A stretch of DNA of 10,318 nucleotides from DAIDHZ01 sp965370365 (GTDB lineage Bacteria; Chlamydiota; Chlamydiia; Chlamydiales; SM23-39), in the NCBI GenBank assembly GCA_965370365.1, contig CBDUSP010000055.1, positions 1 through 10,318 on the forward strand, given 5' to 3'. Under the pieces are notes generated by a model. That model was not told the DNA's origin. It did not search any database and saw only the letters and a list, made by a program, of their open reading frames with translations. The translations under genes and the position numbers were made by a program. How positions within the stretch are numbered: the stretch's first letter is position 1; each line of letters begins with the position of its first letter. Below, in pieces: positions 5,261 to 10,318 of this stretch.

Positions 5261-6958
5261 TCAAGTTCTGTCGATTTTTAGGTTCTTTTGATCGAACAAG
5301 TCCTTGTGCATCTGTGTAAAGTCTTTATACGCATACCCGATGAATTGGACACTTCTGTAGGGATCAAGCAACAGTATGAGTTGGCCGACATAATTAACAG
5401 CCTTATCCTTTGGAAGGATTTCATCATTGTTAAGAATTACCACCAGCTTCTTGCAGACATTCCATACTTCGTGTTCTACGTCTTGGTCTATTTTTTGTGG
5501 TATTGCTACGCCCGTCAACCGTTGATTTATGCTATTAATGAGTCGTTCTATAAGTGTTTCACAGCGTGTTTTCTCTCTTTGTACCGGACAAATCTCTTGA
5601 GCATTCTCAAGTTGCTGGTTTTTAGGAAGAACAGGATCGCAGCTGACGCTGCGGCAGGATTTCGCTAGAGGTTTAAATTGCTTAGCCTGTAATAGGAGCA
5701 AGCAAAGATCTTCTTCTTCTTGAATATTCTGCGTGGCTTCTATCCGAACAAATAATTGCTCTATTTTGTTAGCGTCGCTAGCCTCTGTATCACGCTCCAA
5801 AGAATACTTATACAACATTTGAACAGCTGGGGAATAAGTCTTCTTGGCAATTTCCTCGATCTGAGGAAAGGCAGTTCCGTTTCTTAGTGAATCAAACTTG
5901 CTACCCAAAATTATCGCTTTAAACACCTTACTCTTTGGAATGCTCTCCAGCACTTTTCTCACGACGTTTTGTTGTACGGGACAGCCCTGACAGCTTGCGT
6001 AATGCAGGTCATCGAACATGGTTTGAACAAGCTCATCCCTATGCCCAAGAGTAAGCTGATCAAAAACAGTATCGTTAGTAAGCCTACAATCTGAAGCAAC
6101 CTTCTTAACATCCGCTTCGAACACCTCTGCATTACAGCTATGTACAGAGGGCCACTTTACCCTTAGTAGGTCTTTGTCTGAGTCATACAGGTTACATTTT
6201 ATTACGCGTTTTGGTGTAACAGAACTGTCTGCGAATGTCACCCCGGGGATGTCTTCGTCTGCGACTGACCTCTTCAGGAGGGATAGGAGTTTGTCTACGA
6301 ATGTCACCCCATCGGGGATGTCTTTGTCTGCGACTAACCTCTTCAGGAGGGATAGGAGTTCGCCTGCGAATATCCCCTCCCTGGGTTTTTCTTCGTCTGC
6401 AACTGACCCCCTCAGGAGGGATAGGAGTTCGCCTGCGAATGTCCCCTCCTTGGGGGTTTTGTTGTCTGCGACTGACCTCTTCAGGAGGGATAGGAGTTCG
6501 ACTGCGAATGTCACCCCATCGGGGATTTCTTCGTGTGAAACTGACCACTTCCGGGGGGGTAGGAATTCGCCTGCGAATGTCACCTTCTTGGAGTTTTCTT
6601 TGTCTGCAACTGACCCCTTCAGGAGGGATAGGAATTCGCCTGCGAATGTCACCCCATCGGGGATGTCTTTGTCTGCGACTGACCTCTTCAGGAGGGATAG
6701 GAGTTCGCCTGCGAATGTCACCTTCTTGGGGTTTTTTTGGTCTGTAACTGACCCTTTCAGGATGGGTCGGCATTCGTCTTTAACTGACCCCTCCCAGAGT
6801 ATGCGGCCATCCCAAAACGCAGGGGCAGCAGACGTGATCCCCTCACGCCCTTTGTTTAAGACACACACACCCCCCGATAGGAGTTGAGGAGCAGGAACTT
6901 GAGCAGGAACTTGAGGAACTTGAGTACAGCGAAAGATTGGGGGGCTAATACTACTCAT
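5261..6958 (-). CDS. Unrecognised tandem-repeat protein, candidate secreted effector
   Basis: A 565-residue protein I do not recognise. Residues 1-45 are Ser/Pro/Val-rich with a small tandem repeat (QVPAQVPAPQ), as in many type III secretion signals, and there is no Sec signal peptide. Residues 57-250 carry about eight 23-residue repeats, consensus like SVADKDIPDGVTFAGELLSLLKR, two sub-types partly alternating (DIPDG and K/E-N-x-K-K forms); six units include LLSLL or FLSLL. Residues 251-565 are non-repetitive, mixed-charge and probably helical, with CQGC near 320 and several more cysteines, which suggests a cytosolic fold. The start at 6958 follows AAGGAAG with 8-nt spacing, and a promoter and leader hairpin lie upstream. 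The gene sits between housekeeping loci, which suggests a lineage-specific insertion. The effector role is inferred from architecture only; repeats that bind a host protein are one possibility. Confidence 0.7.
   Translation of the reverse strand: MSSISPPIFRCTQVPQVPAQVPAPQLLSGGVCVLNKGREGITSAAPAFWDGRILWEGSVKDECRPILKGSVTDQKNPKKVTFAGELLSLLKRSVADKDIPDGVTFAGEFLSLLKGSVADKENSKKVTFAGEFLPPRKWSVSHEEIPDGVTFAVELLSLLKRSVADNKTPKEGTFAGELLSLLRGSVADEEKPREGIFAGELLSLLKRLVADKDIPDGVTFVDKLLSLLKRSVADEDIPGVTFADSSVTPKRVIKCNLYDSDKDLLRVKWPSVHSCNAEVFEADVKKVASDCRLTNDTVFDQLTLGHRDELVQTMFDDLHYASCQGCPVQQNVVRKVLESIPKSKVFKAIILGSKFDSLRNGTAFPQIEEIAKKTYSPAVQMLYKYSLERDTEASDANKIEQLFVRIEATQNIQEEEDLCLLLLQAKQFKPLAKSCRSVSCDPVLPKNQQLENAQEICPVQREKTRCETLIERLINSINQRLTGVAIPQKIDQDVEHEVWNVCKKLVVILNNDEILPKDKAVNYVGQLILLLDPYRSVQFIGYAYKDFTQMHKDLFDQKNLKIDRT
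6209..6790 (-). repeat. 69-bp tandem repeat array, about 8 units
   Basis: A conserved GCGAATGTC-type core recurs at 6231, 6297, 6366, 6435, 6504, 6573, 6642 and 6711. Spacing is 69 bp each time except the first step (66 bp, one codon lost). Units are contiguous with no spacers and degenerate at both ends. As 69 is divisible by three, each unit encodes 23 residues and other frames on both strands also stay open. Two sub-types partly alternate, suggesting duplication of pairs (138 bp) as well as single units. Confidence 0.92.
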
Positions 6959-6976
6959 TATGACAACTTCCTTTCG

Positions 6977-7014
6977 GAGACACTGCTTCGGCCAAAGCAG
7001 TTATTCAGTGTCTC
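6977..7014 (-). promoter_or_regulatory. Leader stem-loop upstream of the repeat-protein start
   Basis: GAGACACTG (6977-6985) and CAGTGTCTC (7006-7014) are perfect 9-bp inverted repeats. Inside, CTGCTT (6983-6988) pairs with AAGCAG (6995-7000), overlapping the outer arms, so two alternative folds are possible, or a 6+6 bp stem with an 8-nt bulge. In the minus-strand mRNA the structure ends 6 nt before the Shine-Dalgarno AAGGAAG and could modulate initiation. On the plus strand it is followed by TTTTCATTTTCT and could end transcription, but no plus-strand gene needs it. Confidence 0.5.
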
Positions 7015-7073
7015 TTTTCATTTTCTAACCAGGTTTTTAATACAAACAACCTTATGCTGTTTAATTAAAAATC

Positions 7074-7103
7074 ATTATAACATGTAATAACAAGCAAAAA
7101 CAA
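7074..7103 (-). promoter_or_regulatory. Promoter of the repeat-protein gene
   Basis: The minus strand has TATAAT (7074-7079) preceded by TG at the extended -10 position (TGTTATAAT) and TTGTTT (7098-7103) as -35, spacer 18 bp. This is the strongest housekeeping-type promoter in the window. Start near 7067 would give a leader of about 109 nt that contains the stem-loop at 6977-7014. Confidence 0.55.
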
Positions 7104-7129
7104 GTCAATAATAGATACAACAACACTTC

Positions 7130-7160
7130 TACGGCGGACAAAAAATTTACAACCGCCGTA
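7130..7160. repeat. Inverted repeat with 8-bp GC-rich arms
   Basis: TACGGCGG (7130-7137) and CCGCCGTA (7153-7160) are perfect complements separated by a 15-nt AT-rich loop. Neither side has a T-run, so it is not a typical intrinsic terminator. It lies upstream of the repeat-protein promoter and downstream of the tRNA genes, so it could be an operator for the former or a processing or termination structure for the latter. A 10-bp direct repeat AATTTACAAC (7144-7153 and 7168-7177) overlaps it. Confidence 0.45.
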
Positions 7161-7268
7161 ATGCACTAATTTACAACAACTTAAGGAGCCACTGATCAAT
7201 TGCTTTATCGAAGGTTTTTAGGGCAGATTTTCGCGTTTATAGTGGGAGATTTGCAGATGCAAAAAAGC

Positions 7269-7341
7269 TGCACCGAAAGGGACTCGAACCCCTAACCCCT
7301 TGGTCCGAAGCCAAGTGCTCTATCCATTGAGCTATCGGTGC
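7269..7341 (-). tRNA. tRNA-Arg (anticodon UCG)
   Basis: A complete 73-nt cloverleaf on the minus strand. The acceptor stem is GCACCGA/TCGGTGC with discriminator A, and the D arm GCTC/GAGC. The anticodon stem CTTGG/CCAAG encloses loop CTTCGGA (anticodon TCG), the variable region is 5 nt, and the T arm has loop TTCGAGT. CCA is not encoded. It reads CGN arginine codons. It follows tRNA-Leu after 22 nt and is probably processed from the same transcript. Confidence 0.95.
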
Positions 7342-7363
7342 AAGAATTGGGTTTAGATATAAA

Positions 7364-7447
7364 TGCGAAAGGGGGGACTCGAACCCCCATGGGCTTGCGC
7401 CCGCTACCACCTCAAGGTAGTGCGTCTACCAATTTCGCCACCTCCGC
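7364..7447 (-). tRNA. tRNA-Leu (anticodon GAG)
   Basis: A complete 84-nt class II tRNA on the minus strand. The acceptor stem GCGGAGG/CTTTCGC has two G-U pairs and discriminator A. The anticodon stem CTACC/GGTAG encloses loop TTGAGGT (anticodon GAG, for CUC/CUU). The long variable arm GGGC-GCAA-GCCC is typical of leucine tRNAs, and the T loop is TTCGAGT. CCA is not encoded. It is the promoter-proximal member of the pair. Confidence 0.95.
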
Positions 7448-7462
7448 AAATGGGTGAACAAG

Positions 7463-7492
7463 ACTATACTAAAAGAACGAACTTCCCCTCAA
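7463..7492 (-). promoter_or_regulatory. Promoter of the tRNA-Leu/tRNA-Arg pair
   Basis: The minus strand has TTGAGG (7487-7492) and TATAGT (7463-7468) with an 18-bp spacer. The -10 box ends 15 bp before the 5' end of tRNA-Leu, giving a short leader for RNase P to remove. The region also has to drive the divergent plus-strand gene at 7525; a plus-strand TATACT (7465-7470) overlaps the same -10 but lacks a matching -35. Confidence 0.55.
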
Positions 7493-7524
7493 CAAAAAAG
7501 TTTTGATCGGATACACTTTCCGAC

Positions 7525-8616
7525 ATGATCGTCTATTCTGAAAAAATGATCGCGTTCCTAAGCCTCGTCAAAAAGACTGTGAAAGAAATCCTTGCCACAG
7601 AAGCCGGGCTGAAGGTCGCAAGGGACCGCTTTTACGACCGATCTGGACGCTTTTCTTACCCGATCCACATCGTGATTTATCATAGCAAAAATGTCCTTGG
7701 TTCCTTCGACTCCCCCTTCTACGAGATTGGCATTAATGAAGTGCTGATGCGTGCAAGCAAGACGGACTTAGAAAACGTGCTTCGCCATGAGATTGCCCAC
7801 TATCTCACCTTTATCGATTATGGGTCTTTAGCTTTGCCTCACGGCTCTGAATTCAAAGACTGTTGCTTGAAGTTTGGGTGGGGAGAAGATGTGTATAAGG
7901 CAAGCATCTGCCTTGAAACAATCAACGCCCCAACGCATGAAAAAGCGGCTGTTTTTAGAAAAGTCCAAAAGCTTATGGCCCTATCAACAAGTTCAAGCCA
8001 AAATGAGGCAGAATCTGCGATGATCAAATCACAACATCTCCTCTTAAAGCACAACATTGATACAAGGCATCACGAAGAAGACGGCGAACAAGCCTTCCTC
8101 AAAAGAGTCCTGATGCAGAAAAGAAAAACCGCTAAAATGGACGCGATTGGGAAAATTTTAGAAACCTTTTTTGTAAGCATCGTCTATCACAAAGCGATGA
8201 CAGGAATTTATCTCGAGGTTTTAGGAGACAAGGTCAATGTCGAAATTGCTGAATATGTAGCACACGTCCTTGACAGTGAGCTCGAGAATCTCTGGCAAAA
8301 AGCTCAAGAAACCTCTCATTTGAGGGGATCGGTTGCAAAAAACTCCTTCTTCAGGGGGGTTGCAAAAGGATATTGTGACAAAATCGAGGTCCTTAAAAAA
8401 GAATTTAGCGAGGATACAACGCGCGCGCTCCTTGTCATAGACAAAAAGCTCAGCAGAGCAAGAGCAATGGCCTATAGGCGGCTTTCTTCCAGCACGAGCT
8501 CTGCCAGACACTCTCAAGAAGCAGGGCTTCTCGGCCAAAAAATGGGAAAAAATCTGAACATCCAACCGGGAATCCAAAAAGCTCCCTTCTTAAAAAAACT
8601 ACTTCCCAAATTCTGA
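7525..8616 (+). CDS. SprT-like zinc protease domain fused to DUF2786
   Basis: A 363-residue protein. Residues about 10-120 look like a SprT-type metalloprotease domain: HEIAH at 88-92 (catalytic E89) in VLRHEIAHYL and a third likely zinc ligand H106 in PHGSEFK. Residues about 144-180 match DUF2786 (KVQKLMALSTSSSQNEAESA, then LLLKHNID). The part to about 300 resembles the domain that usually follows DUF2786 (VSIVYHKA, VEIAEYVAHVLDSEL, NSFFRGVAKGY). The tail is basic and Ser-rich. SprT/Spartan proteins cleave DNA-protein crosslinks; DUF2786 has no known role, though it is common in phage and mobile DNA. A DNA- or protein-repair role is inferred. No clear Shine-Dalgarno precedes ATG 7525; a second in-frame ATG is at 7546. 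The end overlaps the convergent peptidase gene by 18 bp. Confidence 0.75.
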   Translation: MIVYSEKMIAFLSLVKKTVKEILATEAGLKVARDRFYDRSGRFSYPIHIVIYHSKNVLGSFDSPFYEIGINEVLMRASKTDLENVLRHEIAHYLTFIDYGSLALPHGSEFKDCCLKFGWGEDVYKASICLETINAPTHEKAAVFRKVQKLMALSTSSSQNEAESAMIKSQHLLLKHNIDTRHHEEDGEQAFLKRVLMQKRKTAKMDAIGKILETFFVSIVYHKAMTGIYLEVLGDKVNVEIAEYVAHVLDSELENLWQKAQETSHLRGSVAKNSFFRGVAKGYCDKIEVLKKEFSEDTTRALLVIDKKLSRARAMAYRRLSSSTSSARHSQEAGLLGQKMGKNLNIQPGIQKAPFLKKLLPKF

Positions 8617-10170
8617 AATCCAAGCATCTGGTGAAAGAGATGACCCCGTCACATGCTTTACAAGCGTATCCCAAGAAAAACGGTTTCCCGGTTTAAAAAG
8701 CTTTTCTTGAAGAAACACTCCTGCTTTTTTATTCGCAATTTCTGAAGAGCCTGTTTCCCTTACAAGAGCTTCTTGAATCGATGATGCAAACATCTCGCCG
8801 AGGAGATAGCTAAAGTAATAAACAGGGGCAAGCCCGATATGATATTTTGCAGCCCAGTCCGGGGCTTTTTCTCTTCCCTTTGGTTTTCGGACTTTTTGGT
8901 ATTTTTCTACGCAATTCCACCAAAGTGCATTTAAGTCTTGTTTTGGATCCCGATATAACCCGCGTTCAAATTCCGTCATGACAAGCACCCACCTGCTAAA
9001 GATGAGCTGACGGCGTTTCAGGCTCTTTTCCGCCTGCTGCATCAATGCTGGACTTTTCCCAGGGACAAGCAAAGGGAGGGATCCCGTGCGATACGCCTGT
9101 CTTCCTGCAAGAAGGGCCATTGCTTCTGTTGTAAATATGTGAGGAAATTCTCTTAAACTCCAAGGAAGCGATTGATCAACTCCAAGATCATAGATAGCAT
9201 GTCCATATTCATGAAGCACAGTCTCTAGCCACTTAATCGAGGAAGATACGTTATTGAGTGTCCTCACGTCCCCTTCCCGATCCACATCCATACAAAAGGC
9301 ATGCTGATTTTTTCCAGACCGTTCATACATGTCGCTTTTTTCTAAGATGGATCTTACATCAATGCCCATCTGATCGTAAAACTTTGTTCCAGCAGAGACA
9401 ATATCTACATCTTCTACAAGTTCATCGAGGGCTTTACTATCCAAAGGATCTTCCTGACAAAACGGCTCGCTCCAGCTCCACGGTCCTAACTCCTCAACCG
9501 AAACGCCAAATTGCTTTGCTTGAGCCGACTCAATTTCTTGCACGAGATCACTGTAGGCAACATCTGATTTTTCAAAGAGCTCATCTAGAATTTTCAAGAG
9601 CGCTTTTTCATCCACTTCCTGAAGCTCTAGCTGCATCTGGAAGTAGTCAGAATATCCAAGGCTTTTTGCAGCTGTATTTCTTAAAACGACAAGCTCTAGA
9701 ATTTGGGGGGCCAGCACCTCGCCCACTTCTTTTGAGGCTTCCCATGCTTTTTTTCTCTTAGAAACATTGGTCTCTTTTTTCAAAACATCCCGAATCTCAT
9801 TTTCAGAATACGATTTCCCATCAATCTTTGGTCTAAATTGGGCAAAACTCTGGGCTAAATCAGCCTCTTTTTGGGCCATTTTTTCTAAAAAATCCCGAGA
9901 GATCTGATTGGGTTTAAATAAGTGAATAAAAACATCTAGCTCCCTCTTTAAAAGAGGATCTTCAAGCGTCCCTTTCCACGAAATGAGCTTTGCATAATCA
10001 GATGGATCGCTTAAAAGAATCCGAAGCTCTGTATCTAAATCGGCTTTTAGATCCGCTGCATCTTGGGAGCCTGTGGTTTCCAAGATCCAAATCGCCTTAT
10101 TGAGCTGCATGCTCTTTTTTTTGTAGATCGGAACAAAATCTTCGAGAAATTTTTCAAATGGATGTGTCAT
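8599..10170 (-). CDS. M3/M2-type zinc metallopeptidase (oligoendopeptidase-like)
   Basis: A 523-residue, mostly helical, probably cytosolic protein without a signal peptide. The gluzincin active site is complete: HEYGH at 320-324 (catalytic E321) in ETVLHEYGHAIYD, and the third zinc ligand E349 in FTTEAMALLAGR, 25 residues on. The order LP-x-LRE-x-P-x-IFTTEA and the C-terminal HIGLAPVYYFSYLLGEMFA segment fit bacterial M3-like and M2 (ACE-like) peptidases, which trim short peptides; I cannot separate the two families by eye. Likely role: recycling of oligopeptides in the cytoplasm. The start at 10170 has AAGGGA just upstream. It diverges from yidD with 9 bp between start codons and overlaps the convergent SprT-like gene by 18 bp at its 3' end. 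Confidence 0.85.
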   Translation of the reverse strand: MTHPFEKFLEDFVPIYKKKSMQLNKAIWILETTGSQDAADLKADLDTELRILLSDPSDYAKLISWKGTLEDPLLKRELDVFIHLFKPNQISRDFLEKMAQKEADLAQSFAQFRPKIDGKSYSENEIRDVLKKETNVSKRKKAWEASKEVGEVLAPQILELVVLRNTAAKSLGYSDYFQMQLELQEVDEKALLKILDELFEKSDVAYSDLVQEIESAQAKQFGVSVEELGPWSWSEPFCQEDPLDSKALDELVEDVDIVSAGTKFYDQMGIDVRSILEKSDMYERSGKNQHAFCMDVDREGDVRTLNNVSSSIKWLETVLHEYGHAIYDLGVDQSLPWSLREFPHIFTTEAMALLAGRQAYRTGSLPLLVPGKSPALMQQAEKSLKRRQLIFSRWVLVMTEFERGLYRDPKQDLNALWWNCVEKYQKVRKPKGREKAPDWAAKYHIGLAPVYYFSYLLGEMFASSIQEALVRETGSSEIANKKAGVFLQEKLFKPGNRFSWDTLVKHVTGSSLSPDAWISEFGK

Positions 10171-10179
10171 AATTCCCTT

Positions 10180-10318
10180 ATGAAGTTACTGATTTTTTTA
10201 ATTCGCGTCTATCAAGCAGCAATCAGCCCCTTTTTCGGGGAGTGTTGTCGATTTTTCCCCACTTGCTCTGAGTACTCAATCCAAGCAATTAAAAAACATG
10301 GCTCTCTGAAAGGAATCT
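10180..10318 (+). CDS. yidD: YidD membrane protein insertion efficiency factor, N-terminal part (partial)
   Basis: The first 46 residues are present and the gene runs off the end. The start MKLLIFLIRVYQAAISPFFG and the CCRFFPTCSEYSIQAIKKHG segment are diagnostic of YidD: amphipathic N-terminus, ISP motif, and the FxPTCSxYxxxAI signature. YidD is a small, membrane-associated helper of YidC/Sec-dependent protein insertion and usually has 70-100 residues. It often sits in the rpmH-rnpA-yidD-yidC cluster; here its upstream neighbour is a divergent peptidase, so at least that side of the cluster is absent. No Shine-Dalgarno is seen; a -10-like CATAAT at 10168-10173 would put the transcript start at about the ATG itself. 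Confidence 0.95.
   Translation, partial: MKLLIFLIRVYQAAISPFFGECCRFFPTCSEYSIQAIKKHGSLKGI

Larger units (their letters stand above)
6959..7268. other. Intergenic region between repeat-protein gene and tRNA-Arg
   Basis: This 310-bp, AT-rich stretch holds no convincing gene. It contains the leader stem-loop and promoter described separately and an isolated GC-rich inverted repeat at 7130-7160. From about 7161 to the tRNA I see only a TTTGCA-GA-TGCAAA-like mini-palindrome near 7250-7263 and a T-run on the minus strand just after the tRNA-Arg 3' end, which may help end the tRNA transcript. Confidence 0.5.

Noticed and set aside
5288..5668. Plus-strand open frame of 126 codons downstream of recO
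   Set aside because: It is antisense to the unique domain of the repeat protein, has no ribosome-binding site and shows no recognisable domain.
6209..6790. CRISPR-like regular repeats
   Set aside because: Units are contiguous, degenerate and protein-coding, with no unique spacers between them.
6209..6790. Repeats as WH2 or beta-thymosin actin-binding motifs
   Set aside because: LLSLLKxSVADK followed by a basic KK is faintly similar, but the spacing and the key LKK(T/V) residues do not match consistently between units.
6174..6887. Long plus-strand open frames (237 and 170 codons) across the repeat array
   Set aside because: They are a by-product of a stop-free 69-bp repeat whose length is a multiple of three. 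They have no ribosome-binding site and low-complexity composition, while the minus-strand frame extends into a normal-looking unique domain with a good start.
7269..7341. tRNA-Arg as integration site for an island carrying the repeat gene
   Set aside because: I looked for a second copy of the tRNA 3' end near the far end of the repeat gene (about 5250) and found none; there is also no integrase gene.

Overview
The window reads as chromosomal DNA of a low-to-moderate GC, probably host-associated bacterium. My best guess is an environmental member of the Chlamydiota (Parachlamydia/Simkania-like). This rests on overall gene character, the DUF115 proteins and a species-specific repeat protein resembling an effector. 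It is an inference: no single marker proves it.

Layout. (1) 1-334 (-): 5' part of an MtaB/MiaB-type tRNA methylthiotransferase with its own short-leader promoter. (2) 378-440: three consecutive GC-rich hairpins that end the next operon; one lies inside its last codons. (3) 409-4559 (-): a tightly overlapping four-gene operon, in transcription order a long-form ribosome hibernation factor (hpf), a stand-alone HsdR-N/PD-(D/E)XK domain protein, and two tandem DUF115 (MAF/MptE-like) paralogues, the second with a MORN-type N-terminus. (4) 4593-5249 (+): recO, divergent from hpf across a 14-bp palindrome. (5) 5261-6958 (-): an unrecognised 565-residue protein with about eight tandem 23-residue repeats, a signal-like N-terminus and a long structured leader; this is the most unusual locus here. 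(6) 7269-7447 (-): tRNA-Leu(GAG) and tRNA-Arg(UCG) with a recognisable promoter. (7) 7525-8616 (+): a SprT-like/DUF2786 protein, overlapping tail-to-tail with (8) 8599-10170 (-): a zinc metallopeptidase of the M3/M2 type. (9) 10180-end (+): start of yidD, divergent from the peptidase with only 9 bp between start codons.

How it works together. Most genes are housekeeping (tRNA modification, ribosome hibernation, recombination repair, tRNAs, peptide turnover, membrane protein insertion). The accessory signal is concentrated in two places. One is the hpf-nuclease-like-DUF115-DUF115 operon, whose overlaps imply coupled translation. The other is the repeat protein, whose 69-bp repeats keep several frames open, which contains an in-frame A AAA AAC slippery heptamer leading into a long -1 frame, and which has short homopolymer and dinucleotide tracts near its start. 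Genes are packed closely, and several start codons lack a Shine-Dalgarno sequence.
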